This document shows positions 16,889 through 24,866 of a stretch of 55,355 nucleotides of DNA, one piece after another. The stretch is from Prevotellaceae bacterium (lineage in GTDB: Bacteria > Bacteroidota > Bacteroidia > Bacteroidales > Bacteroidaceae): contig JAQXTH010000002.1 of assembly GCA_029219385.1 (NCBI GenBank), positions 1 through 55,355 on the forward strand, read 5' to 3'. The notes under the pieces are model-generated. The model searched no databases. It was not told the DNA's origin and was given only the letters and a program-made list of their open reading frames with translations. Each line of letters opens with the position of its first letter. Position 1 is the first letter of the stretch. A program made the translations under genes and the position numbers.

Positions 16889-18001
16889 TCAAGAAAACTC
16901 TTCGTTGCTCATGAGATAAGCCTTGATGAAACCATCGAGTTTTCCGTCCATCACACCATTGACATCGGCTGTCTGAAAGCCGGTGCGATGGTCTTTCACA
17001 CGTCGGTCGTCAAATACATAAGAACGTATCTGACTGCCCCACTCTATTTTTTTCTTTCCTGCCTCTATCTTGGCTTGGGCCGCCTGACGGCGTTTTAATT
17101 CGCGGTCGTAGAGTTGTGAGCGCAACAAGCGCATGGCATTGTTGCGGTTTTCGAGCTGTTTGCGCGTCTCGGTATTTTCGATGATGATTTCCTCTTCCTC
17201 ACCCGTGTCGGGGTCTGTGTACTGATAGCGCAGGCGCACACCGGTCTCCACCTTATTGACATTCTGTCCACCTGCTCCGGAGGAACGGAAAGTGTCCCAA
17301 CTGATCTTTGAGGGGTCGACAGTTACTTCTATAGTGTCGTCGACAAGCGGAGTGACAAAGACACTGGCAAACGAGGTCATGCGCTTGCCTTGAGCATTAA
17401 AGGGTGACACGCGCACCAAACGATGAACACCATTTTCCGACTTGAGATAGCCGTATGCCATATCACCCTCAATCTCCATGGTGCAAGTCTTAATGCCTGC
17501 TTCGTCGCCGTCTTGAAGGTTGGCAATGCGCACCTTATAGTTGTGGGCTTCGGCATAGCGCAGATACATACGCATGAGCATGGAAGCCCAATCCTGACTC
17601 TCAGTGCCACCTGCACCCGAATTGATTTTTAGCACACAGTCCATTGAGTCTTCATCGGCACGCAACATATTTTTCAGCTCAAGTTTTTCGAGAGCGTCAA
17701 GTGCTTTTGAATATGCCGCGTCAACTTCCTCCTCGCTGACCATTTCGTCGCGATAAAATTCAAGCGACAGTTCCACCTCGCTCACGAGACTTTGCAATTC
17801 TTCATAGCCGTTAATCCAAAAGCGAAGTGCCTTCACTTTTTTCATCTGTTGTTCCGCAGTTTTAGGGTCATCCCAAAAACCGGGAGCCTGAGTGCGCAAA
17901 TCCTCTTCTTCCAACTCAATCTTCTTGGCCTCGATGTCGAGATAGCGACCAAGTTGCAAGGCGCGTTCTGCGAGGTCTTTGTATTGTTCTTGTGTAATCA
18001 T
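16889..18001 (-). CDS. prfB: Peptide chain release factor 2
   Basis: RF2 reads UGA and UAA stop codons and releases the finished peptide at the ribosome. The 370-residue product has the recognition tripeptide SPF at 199-201 and the catalytic GGQ at 244-246 (SGAGGQNVNK). In many bacteria prfB carries an in-frame UGA near codon 25 that needs a programmed +1 shift. Here the matching place reads Tyr-Leu-Asp (TAT CTC GAC, residues 20-22) without any stop, so that autoregulation is absent. The length is normal. Transcription ends at the hairpin 16828-16869. Confidence 0.96.
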   Translation of the reverse strand: MITQEQYKDLAERALQLGRYLDIEAKKIELEEEDLRTQAPGFWDDPKTAEQQMKKVKALRFWINGYEELQSLVSEVELSLEFYRDEMVSEEEVDAAYSKALDALEKLELKNMLRADEDSMDCVLKINSGAGGTESQDWASMLMRMYLRYAEAHNYKVRIANLQDGDEAGIKTCTMEIEGDMAYGYLKSENGVHRLVRVSPFNAQGKRMTSFASVFVTPLVDDTIEVTVDPSKISWDTFRSSGAGGQNVNKVETGVRLRYQYTDPDTGEEEEIIIENTETRKQLENRNNAMRLLRSQLYDRELKRRQAAQAKIEAGKKKIEWGSQIRSYVFDDRRVKDHRTGFQTADVNGVMDGKLDGFIKAYLMSNEEFS

Positions 18002-18066
18002 ATATTCTTATATAATAAATAAAGAGCATTTGTGAATTTCGTTGTGACAATTTTATCGTAAACAAA

Positions 18067-18100
18067 GCGTTTCCCTGCCTCACACGGGACAAGGAAACGC
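18067..18100 (-). terminator. Hairpin terminator after the POT-like transporter
   Basis: GCGTTTCC (18067-18074) pairs with GGAAACGC (18093-18100). On the minus strand the stem is followed by TTTGTTT. It lies 21 bases beyond the transporter stop and before prfB. Confidence 0.55.
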
Positions 18101-18120
18101 CATATTTTAACAGTGGCACA

Positions 18121-19635
18121 TCATGCCACTCTGTTGAGTTTCTTTATTATAGAGAAAATAAACAAGGCTGCCAATAAACAGATAAGCATAAGCACTCCCC
18201 AAACGATATATAATTCCTGTCCCCAAATAAGTGTAGGAATAAACACGAGCAGGTTACCAACGGCTGTTGCCACAAACCAACCACCCATCATCATGCCCTT
18301 GTATTGGGGAGGAGCCACCTTAGACACAAACGAGATACCTATAGGCGAAAGAAGAAGTTCGGCAAAGGTGAGAATAAGATAGGTTGACACGAGGAGATTA
18401 GGTGTCACATCTGCCAAATGCTTCGGATTTATAGGATCGGGAGCCGGCAAACCAATTGAAGAAAAAGCCATCAAAAGATATGCCACAGCAGCCACAAGCA
18501 TTCCAAGACCAATCTTAACCGGAGCCTTGGGCTCTTTGCCTTTCTTTGCCAAAGCACCAAAAATAGCAATACTTACAGGAGTAAGAATAACTACGAAACA
18601 AGGGTTAAACTGCTGGAAGATAGGAGCGTCAACAGCAACAGAAGCCTCCAAATTGAGATATTTATATACGAGTCCTGCCACACCGCCGGCAATCAAAATA
18701 GCGTTAATGGCGCGTGCCTTGTTTGTAACAGCTTGGAAGATTCCAAACAAACCATAGACAACCAAAATGAGGAACACGAGATTTAACACGTCAAACTCCA
18801 TTGCCATGAGACCGCTTGCCTCGGTTGCAACATAGTCACGAGCAAAGAATGTGAGGGTAGCGCCATTTTGATGGAATGCCATCCAGAAGAATATCACAAC
18901 GGCAAACACAAGGCACAAACAAACGATACGCTCTTTCGTTTCGGCAGGAGAGATTTTCTCGGTCGGCGTCTCTGTGGTATTGGCATCATCTTTTTTCTTG
19001 TTAGAGGTAATCACCTGTTTAAAGGTAGGACGGCCAAGATAGTAGATTGCGATGCTGACAATGAGCGACACACAAGCTACGGCAAATGCAAAGTGATAAG
19101 AATCTGCCTCTGCCATGCCAAGGTCTGTCTGTGCCCACTTCATTATTTTGATGGCTGCAGTGGGAGCAAACATTGCGCCCACATTGATAAGCATATAAAA
19201 GAGAGAGAAACCGGAGTCACGCTTTGCGGCATATTTCGGATCGTTGTAGAGGTCTCCCACCATAACCTGGAGATTACCCTTAAACAAACCCGTTCCGAAA
19301 CTCACCAAAATCAACGCTGCTGCCATAGCAACAATGGCAATCAAGCCACTGCCCATAGGAATGGAGAGCAGTGCGTAGCCCACAAACATAATATAGACAC
19401 CGATAGTAACCATCTTGGAATATCCGAAATGGTCAGCGGCAATACCTCCGAAAAGAGGCAGGAAATATACCAGCATCAAAAAACTTGAATAAACTACTCC
19501 TGCCATACCGGAACTCCAGCCAAAATTGGCTTGCAGGAAAAGAATAAATACGGCCAGCATGGTGTAGTAACCAAAACGCTCGCCGGTGTTGGCAAATGCC
19601 AAGGCCCATAGACCTTTGGGTTGTCCTTCAAACAT
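18121..19635 (-). CDS. POT/PTR2-like oligopeptide transporter (MFS)
   Basis: 504 residues with about 14 hydrophobic segments. The N-terminal ANTGERFGYYTM and the later SFGTGLFKGNLQVMVGDLY correspond to the two signature regions of proton-coupled oligopeptide transporters (POT), which import di- and tripeptides. Canonical members have E-x-x-E-R in the first helix; here the first Glu is Asn (N-T-G-E-R), so proton coupling or substrate may differ. It is the second gene of a minus-strand pair with another MFS transporter, 37 bases apart. Import of peptides is a likely but unproven role. Confidence 0.85.
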   Translation of the reverse strand: MFEGQPKGLWALAFANTGERFGYYTMLAVFILFLQANFGWSSGMAGVVYSSFLMLVYFLPLFGGIAADHFGYSKMVTIGVYIMFVGYALLSIPMGSGLIAIVAMAAALILVSFGTGLFKGNLQVMVGDLYNDPKYAAKRDSGFSLFYMLINVGAMFAPTAAIKIMKWAQTDLGMAEADSYHFAFAVACVSLIVSIAIYYLGRPTFKQVITSNKKKDDANTTETPTEKISPAETKERIVCLCLVFAVVIFFWMAFHQNGATLTFFARDYVATEASGLMAMEFDVLNLVFLILVVYGLFGIFQAVTNKARAINAILIAGGVAGLVYKYLNLEASVAVDAPIFQQFNPCFVVILTPVSIAIFGALAKKGKEPKAPVKIGLGMLVAAVAYLLMAFSSIGLPAPDPINPKHLADVTPNLLVSTYLILTFAELLLSPIGISFVSKVAPPQYKGMMMGGWFVATAVGNLLVFIPTLIWGQELYIVWGVLMLICLLAALFIFSIIKKLNRVA

Positions 19636-19672
19636 AGTTATAAATATTTTTTAATTAGTAATAATCGTGATT

Positions 19673-21022
19673 TCACTCTGAGAGATTTGCCTTTTCGAGC
19701 CCGTATCCCTTGCGTCGGTCTTCTGCCCTGAGAAGAACAGAAAGCAATATGGCAATCAACCCGAAGACTGCGAATATAGACATTGACAAAGTATAGTCGG
19801 TGACACCTTGCGTGTCTGTGTTGGCTTCGTTGACACCACCTATCAAAATAGGCACCATAGAGAGACCTATGTTTTGAATATAGAAAATCACGGCATAGGC
19901 AGTGCCAAGCAATTTCATCGGGATTATCTTAGGCACAGAAGGCCACATGGCAGAAGGAACAAGTCCGAAAGCCACACCAAGGATCACCATGACCACTATA
20001 GCCACAACCCACGAATTGATAGGCAGGGCAAAGACAACGTGGACAATTGTGAGCAGCATTGAGCCAATAATCATCAATGTGGCACCTTTGCCTATGCGGT
20101 CATAAACATAGCCGAAGAGTGGGGTGAGAAAAATCGTGCCAAATGGCAACATAGCAGGCACAAGCCCCGCCAATTCCGGGTCTACACCGTATTTAACAAC
20201 CATCAACTTGGTGGCAAATTTCAAGAAAGGGAAGACTCCTGCATAAAACATGAGGCATAGCAAAGTGATCAGCCAAAAGCCTTTGTTGCAAAACAGTATG
20301 TTCAGGTCTGCAAAACGAAATCCGTCTTCGGGTTCGGTTTGGGAGGCAGCGACAGACTTATCTTGACGCAAGTCCATAACACAGTATACAATAAAACTTA
20401 TCATACCTGCACAAAGCAATGCTGCGCCAAGTCCTACCGACGCACCCACTCCACCAAATTTGGTGGCAAAAGGCAAGGCCGCAGCAAGAGCAGCCGCAGT
20501 ACCAATACGCGCAAGCGCCACTTGAAGACCCATGGCGAGAGCCAACTCATGGCCGGTGAACCACTTAACAATTACTTTGCTCACCGTAATGCCGGCTATT
20601 TCGCAGCCAACACCATAAATAGCAAAGCCCAAACAAGCCCATATCACCTGCATTCCATAACCAAACAATGCGCCTTCAAATTCGTAGGTCACGGCATACC
20701 ATTTAATCAATGCTCCGCCAAACATCAGCACTGTGCTTAAAACACCCGTGAAGCGAATGCCGAAACGGTCAAGGATAATACCACCAAAGAAAAGCAGAAG
20801 CAAAAAGACATTAAAAAAACCGTAACTGCCGGAGAAAAAACCATATTCTGCTGAACTCCAGCCCAAGCCTCCCTGTTCTATCGTTTTAGTAAGCAAGGGT
20901 TCAAGTGGCGACATCACGTCTGTAAAGAAATAGCCAAACATCATCGTGACACTAACGATGATAAGAGCCAACCACCTTGCAGCAGCAGAATCGGCAAGGG
21001 TTTTTCTGATTTTATCTGTCAT
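19673..21022 (-). CDS. Major facilitator superfamily transporter
   Basis: 449 residues from ATG 21022 (MTDKIRKTLADSAAARW). The frame is open upstream to 21211, but a likely -7 element TAAATTTG lies at 21050-21057 on this strand, so the extension is probably not translated. There are twelve predicted spans, with the MFS loop motif DRFGIRFTG after the second helix. The segment PSAMWPSVPKIIPMKLLGTAYAVIF recalls MFSD1-like and oxalate/formate-type carriers; the former move dipeptides, which would fit the neighbouring POT-like gene. The substrate remains uncertain. Confidence 0.8.
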   Translation of the reverse strand: MTDKIRKTLADSAAARWLALIIVSVTMMFGYFFTDVMSPLEPLLTKTIEQGGLGWSSAEYGFFSGSYGFFNVFLLLLFFGGIILDRFGIRFTGVLSTVLMFGGALIKWYAVTYEFEGALFGYGMQVIWACLGFAIYGVGCEIAGITVSKVIVKWFTGHELALAMGLQVALARIGTAAALAAALPFATKFGGVGASVGLGAALLCAGMISFIVYCVMDLRQDKSVAASQTEPEDGFRFADLNILFCNKGFWLITLLCLMFYAGVFPFLKFATKLMVVKYGVDPELAGLVPAMLPFGTIFLTPLFGYVYDRIGKGATLMIIGSMLLTIVHVVFALPINSWVVAIVVMVILGVAFGLVPSAMWPSVPKIIPMKLLGTAYAVIFYIQNIGLSMVPILIGGVNEANTDTQGVTDYTLSMSIFAVFGLIAILLSVLLRAEDRRKGYGLEKANLSE

Positions 21023-21049
21023 GATTTTATTTAATTTTTCAAACATCTG

Positions 21050-21057
21050 CAAATTTA
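21050..21057 (-). promoter_or_regulatory. Possible -7 element for the MFS transporter gene
   Basis: TAAATTTG on the minus strand, 27 bases before the ATG at 21022. It has no clear TTTG box 19-20 bases upstream. It supports the shorter gene start. Confidence 0.4.
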
Positions 21058-21257
21058 ATGTAATTTCTCGTGTTTCATGAATTTTATAATGGCAAAAACG
21101 TATTTTAATAACAGTTTTAAGATTTTTCCTCACCTTAAGACACATAAATACAGAGATTGCGACCATTGCCAATAGCGTCTGCGCTTTAATCATTTTGAAA
21201 CACGATGACACATTTGAGTTAATTTTTTTTGGTTAAAACAGATTATTGACGGATATT

Positions 21258-21289
21258 TTTATCTAAAATCAATAAAAGTATTATTTTTG
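21258..21289 (+). promoter_or_regulatory. Promoter for the glycine-lipid acyltransferase pair
   Basis: TTTA (21258-21261), 20 bases, TATTTTTG (21282-21289). The -7 box is a full match and the -33 box three of four. It lies 17 bases upstream of the first gene's ATG. Confidence 0.55.
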
Positions 21290-21306
21290 CAACTTAAACT
21301 AGAATC

Positions 21307-22137
21307 ATGACAAACACAAAACCTCTCGAAGTCAACGTAGAAAAAATCCTGCGCGACAAAGCCGGCACTAAAGCAAAATATGTGCCACGCTTTGTGGTAA
21401 ATTGGCTTAGGCGCATACTTCATCAAGACGAGATAAATGCTTTTCTATTGAAGCATCAAGATGAAGAGGGGGTGGAATGGTTGCAATCGACGATTGACTA
21501 CCTTAACGTGACAATTGTGGTAAAAGGACTTGAAAACCTACCCAAAGAAGGAAACGAACGTTACACATTTGTATGCAACCACCCATTGGGCGGTATTGAC
21601 GGAGTTGCACTGGGTGCTGTGCTCGGCAAACAATTCAACGGAAACATTCGCTATCTGCTCAACGACATACTTATGAACCTGCCGGGGCTTAAGCCATTGG
21701 GTATTCCCGTGAACGTAACCGGAGCTCAAGACCGCGATATATTCAAAAAGGTGGATGAGGTGTTTAAATCCGACCACCATATTATAGTATTTCCGGCAGG
21801 ATTGTGTTCGCGCATGATTAAAGGCAAGGTGCAAGATTTGCCTTGGAAGAAAACCGCAATACAAAAGAGCGTAGAAAACAATCGCAGCATCGTGCCAATC
21901 TATTTCAGCGGGCAGAATTCAAAACGTTTCTACCGCATAGCAAACATATCAAAGGCTCTGGGGCTAAAATTCAACATTGCCATGCTTTTTTTGGCAGACG
22001 AGGTTTATCGTAACCGTGGGCAACAATTTGAAATACACATAGGCAAACCTATCGCTCCACACAACCTCGACAAAAGCAAAACAGCCTACGAATGGGCACA
22101 ATGGCTCAGAGCCAAAGTTTATGAACTAAACAACTGA
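21307..22137 (+). CDS. glsA: PlsC-family O-acyltransferase, probable glycine-lipid synthase component GlsA
   Basis: 276 residues of the glycerophosphate acyltransferase (PlsC) family. The block-I catalytic motif is visible as NHPLGGID (H92, D98), with five rather than the usual four residues between His and Asp, and block III as FPAGLCSR at 162-169. The next gene is a GNAT/hemolysin-type N-acyltransferase. Such a pair makes glycine lipids (N-(3-acyloxyacyl)glycine) in Bacteroides thetaiotaomicron: the N-acyltransferase first forms the monoacyl glycine, and this enzyme then adds the second acyl chain by O-acylation. Ornithine lipids are an alternative product. The assignment rests on the pairing and motifs. 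Confidence 0.75.
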   Translation: MTNTKPLEVNVEKILRDKAGTKAKYVPRFVVNWLRRILHQDEINAFLLKHQDEEGVEWLQSTIDYLNVTIVVKGLENLPKEGNERYTFVCNHPLGGIDGVALGAVLGKQFNGNIRYLLNDILMNLPGLKPLGIPVNVTGAQDRDIFKKVDEVFKSDHHIIVFPAGLCSRMIKGKVQDLPWKKTAIQKSVENNRSIVPIYFSGQNSKRFYRIANISKALGLKFNIAMLFLADEVYRNRGQQFEIHIGKPIAPHNLDKSKTAYEWAQWLRAKVYELNN

Positions 22138-22172
22138 CGAAAAACAATATATCCACTCAAACAACATCGAGC

Positions 22173-23159
22173 ATGGAGGAAATTATAAAACCTGTTGACA
22201 AAGCACTGCTCAAAGCAGAACTTACTCCCGAACGCAAATTGCGACACACAAACAAAAGCAACAACGACATCTATATCGTGACATGGCAAGACTCGCCCAA
22301 CGTGGTGCGTGAAATAGGCCGATTGCGCGAAATAGCATTCAGAGCGGCCGGTGGCGGCACAGGCAAAAGTCTTGACCTCGACGAATATGACACCTGCGAC
22401 AACCCCTATCGACAACTCATTGTGTGGAATCCCGAAGAAGAAGAAATCATAGGCGGCTACCGCTTTCTGCCGGGCAACGAAATTTCTCTTGACGAGAACA
22501 ATCAGCCAAAGCTCGCCATGTCGCACATGTTTCATTTTTCTGACCACTTCATTAAAGACTATATGCCGCAGACAGTGGAGTTGGGGCGTTCGTTTGTGAC
22601 GCTCGAATATCAGAACACAAGCCGCTCGGTCAGCAAAAGCCTCTTTGCCCTCGACAATCTTTGGGACGGACTTGGCGCACTAACCTTGGTGATACCCAAT
22701 GTGAAATATTTCCTCGGCAAAATGACGATGTACCCAAGTTTCAGCCGCACCGGACGAGACATGATTCTCTTCTTCTTGAAAAAACACTTTGGCGACAAAG
22801 ACAAACTAATCACCACTATAAATCCCATTAAAATCGATACGGACGAAAACTATCTCGCCTCTCTCTTCACAGAAGATAAATTTAAAGACGACTACCGTCT
22901 GTTAAACAGCGAAGTGCGCAAACTTGGCTATAACATTCCTCCGCTTGTAAACGCATATATGGGACTAAGCCCCACTATGAAAGTGTTTGGCACAGCCATA
23001 AACGATGAGTTTGGCAATGTAGAAGAAACCGGCATTCTGATTGCCTTTGACGAGATATTGGCAGAAAAACGAATGCGCCACATAAACAGTTTCGTAAAAG
23101 AAAACCCGGAAACCATTGATATATTGCAAAACGTGTTAAACCCACCGTTCAAAAAATAA
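22173..23159 (+). CDS. glsB: GNAT/hemolysin-family N-acyltransferase, probable glycine-lipid synthase GlsB
   Basis: 328 residues similar in pattern to OlsB/hemolysin-like GNAT acyltransferases: an N-terminal region with REIGRLREIAFRAAGGG, then NPEEEEIIGGYRFLPG and ELGRSFVTLEYQ. Members use acyl-ACP to acylate the amino group of an amino acid, giving the monoacylated first intermediate of glycine or ornithine lipids. It starts 35 bases after the O-acyltransferase gene and is surely co-transcribed with it. In some Flavobacteria and Cytophaga relatives the two functions are fused in one protein; here they are separate. Confidence 0.77.
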   Translation: MEEIIKPVDKALLKAELTPERKLRHTNKSNNDIYIVTWQDSPNVVREIGRLREIAFRAAGGGTGKSLDLDEYDTCDNPYRQLIVWNPEEEEIIGGYRFLPGNEISLDENNQPKLAMSHMFHFSDHFIKDYMPQTVELGRSFVTLEYQNTSRSVSKSLFALDNLWDGLGALTLVIPNVKYFLGKMTMYPSFSRTGRDMILFFLKKHFGDKDKLITTINPIKIDTDENYLASLFTEDKFKDDYRLLNSEVRKLGYNIPPLVNAYMGLSPTMKVFGTAINDEFGNVEETGILIAFDEILAEKRMRHINSFVKENPETIDILQNVLNPPFKK

Positions 23160-23242
23160 TACTTGACATTTTAAAACTAACGGCCACGAATAACAATAAA
23201 CACAGAAAAACGACCATTACCCGAGTAACCCTATGGGGTGCT

Positions 23243-24091
23243 GTGGGTAATCTTGTCTTAACACTGACAAAATTTGTTGCAGGCATTGTCGGCATGAGTG
23301 CTGCCATGGTGGCTGATGCCATTCACTCTCTAAGTGATTTGATAAGCGACCTCATTGTGATTGTCATGGTCAGAGTGAGCAGCAAAGGCATAGACAAAAG
23401 TCACGACTACGGCCACGGTAAATATGAGACACTCGCCACTGCCATAATAGCCATTATGCTGCTCATTGCCGGAAGCGAACTGTTTTTTTCCGGAACAAAA
23501 AAAATATATGACACCGTACAGGGAACCCCACCCCCTACCCCACGATATATTGCGCTCTGGGCAGCTCTTGCCTCGATTGCTATAAAAGAAGGATTATATC
23601 AATGGACCTACCTTGTAGGCAAACGGGTGAATAGTCCGGCAATGATTTCAAACGCATGGCACCACCGCACCGATGCTTTCTCTTCTGTGGCCTCGGCTAT
23701 AGGTATTGGTGGCGCAATTGCCCTGGGTGGGCAATGGGCAATACTTGACCCGATCGTCAGCTGCATTATAAGCGTATTTATAATTATTATTTCACTAAAA
23801 ATGATATTGCCCACCATTCATGAACTTACAGAAGGTTCTCTGCCCGAAGAAACGGAACAAGAGATAATAAGACATATAGCATCGGTGGACGGTATAAAAA
23901 ATGTTCACAATTTAAAAACACGCCACAATGGACCCGTGATAATCCTAAGTGCACATGTTGTGGTAGACCCTGACATCACTGTGGCTGAAGCACACAAAAT
24001 AACCGTGAAAGCGGAAAACGCCATACGCAACGCTTTTGGCAACGAGACTCAAATTTCAATTCACGTTGAACCAAACGAAGAAGCTGACTAA
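23243..24091 (+). CDS. Cation diffusion facilitator (CDF) metal efflux transporter; true start uncertain
   Basis: 282 residues from the GTG at 23243. Six membrane spans are likely. The metal-site motifs are present: ADAIHSLSD in helix 2 and AWHHRTDAFSS in helix 5, then a C-terminal cytoplasmic domain ending IHVEPNEE. CDF proteins export Zn, Fe, Mn or related divalent ions in exchange for protons. The frame continues open upstream to 23120 and encodes a family-like N-terminus (HRKTTITRVTLWGAV) just before the GTG, but no ATG, GTG or TTG occurs in that stretch. Either a rare start (for example ATT 23168) is used, the protein is slightly shortened, or a base error removed the start. Confidence 0.85.
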   Translation: MGNLVLTLTKFVAGIVGMSAAMVADAIHSLSDLISDLIVIVMVRVSSKGIDKSHDYGHGKYETLATAIIAIMLLIAGSELFFSGTKKIYDTVQGTPPPTPRYIALWAALASIAIKEGLYQWTYLVGKRVNSPAMISNAWHHRTDAFSSVASAIGIGGAIALGGQWAILDPIVSCIISVFIIIISLKMILPTIHELTEGSLPEETEQEIIRHIASVDGIKNVHNLKTRHNGPVIILSAHVVVDPDITVAEAHKITVKAENAIRNAFGNETQISIHVEPNEEAD

Positions 24092-24122
24092 ACAACGCAT
24101 TTTGCAAGACAATCATAAAAAA

Positions 24123-24165
24123 CTGCTACCCATAATATCTGTTACGGAGATATTATGGGTAGCAG
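24123..24165 (-). terminator. Long perfect hairpin, terminator for the DUF1294 gene
   Basis: An 18-pair uninterrupted stem (24123-24140 with 24148-24165) around a 7-base loop. On the minus strand it is followed by a T run (TTTTT), so it ends the ftsZ-SUI1-DUF1294 transcript. It also lies just beyond the convergent CDF gene. Confidence 0.85.
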
Positions 24166-24182
24166 AATTATTATATAGCTTA

Positions 24183-24464
24183 TTATATCTGTATAAACCA
24201 CAAATAAAGCAACCACAACGCCATTGCAATTTGACCAATAAAAACGAGAGGTAGCGTGACACGAAAAATATTTTTCTGCGTCTTGTGACGAAAAAGAGTC
24301 ATTGACATGAGTGCGCCCATAGCTCCACCAAAAATAGCGAGCGAAAGCAACAAAGACTCTGGCACACGCCAACGTCCATATTTAGCCATTATCTTGTCGA
24401 AAGAATAAACGACAAACGTCGCCAAACATATTGACAGCCAACCAAAAAACAACAGAAACAACAT
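24183..24464 (-). CDS. DUF1294 small membrane protein
   Basis: 93 residues, nearly all hydrophobic: about three spans (MLFLLFFGWLSICLATFVVY, ESLLLSLAIFGGAMGALMSM, LPLVFIGQIAMALWLLYLW). The central motif YSFDKIMAKYGRWRVPESLLL followed by GGAMGALMSMTLFRHKTQK is the DUF1294 signature. These proteins are inner-membrane and uncharacterised; some elsewhere are fused to cold-shock domains. It is the last gene of the minus-strand division cluster, 37 bases after the SUI1 gene. Confidence 0.85.
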   Translation of the reverse strand: MLFLLFFGWLSICLATFVVYSFDKIMAKYGRWRVPESLLLSLAIFGGAMGALMSMTLFRHKTQKNIFRVTLPLVFIGQIAMALWLLYLWFIQI

Positions 24465-24501
24465 TTCACCTCCGGGCTATTTTGTTTGGGTTAAACTGCT
24501 T

Positions 24502-24843
24502 TTATTTTGTGTCACTATATCCCAAAGATTTTAACAACGTGACTGCATTTTGGCAAACATTGCCTTGGAGAACAATGTCACCGTCTTTAGCAGTACCTCC
24601 AATTCCAAGGCGCGTCTTCAGTTGTTTGGCCAATGCTGACAAATCGTCTTTCGAGCCTTTAAATCCTGTGATGACAGTGGCAGTTTTGCCCCCACGCCCG
24701 GCACGCTCAAAATGCACACGCAACTTCTGGCGACTGACAGGGAGAGTCTCTTCTTCGCAAATATCCTCTTTCGCAAATTCAAAATCGGGATTGGTGGAAT
24801 ACACTATACCCAACTTTGACTTCCAATCATTATTTACAGCCAT
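24502..24843 (-). CDS. SUI1/eIF1-like translation factor (YciH family)
   Basis: 113 residues with the SUI1 domain in the second half: VHFERAGRGGKTATVITGF, then LSALAKQLKTRLGIGGTAKDGDIVLQG, the hallmark of YciH/eIF1-like proteins that bind the small ribosomal subunit and influence start-site fidelity. The N-terminal half (DWKSKLGIVYSTNPDFEF) is the usual bacterial extension. It follows ftsZ by 23 bases and is probably co-transcribed with it. Confidence 0.9.
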   Translation of the reverse strand: MAVNNDWKSKLGIVYSTNPDFEFAKEDICEEETLPVSRQKLRVHFERAGRGGKTATVITGFKGSKDDLSALAKQLKTRLGIGGTAKDGDIVLQGNVCQNAVTLLKSLGYSDTK

Positions 24844-24866
24844 GTCTTAACCTTGTGGTTTGAGTT

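Noticed and set aside
21023-21211. N-terminal extension of the MFS transporter by 63 residues
   Set aside because: The added residues have no transporter similarity and a likely -7 promoter element (21050-21057) lies inside the stretch.
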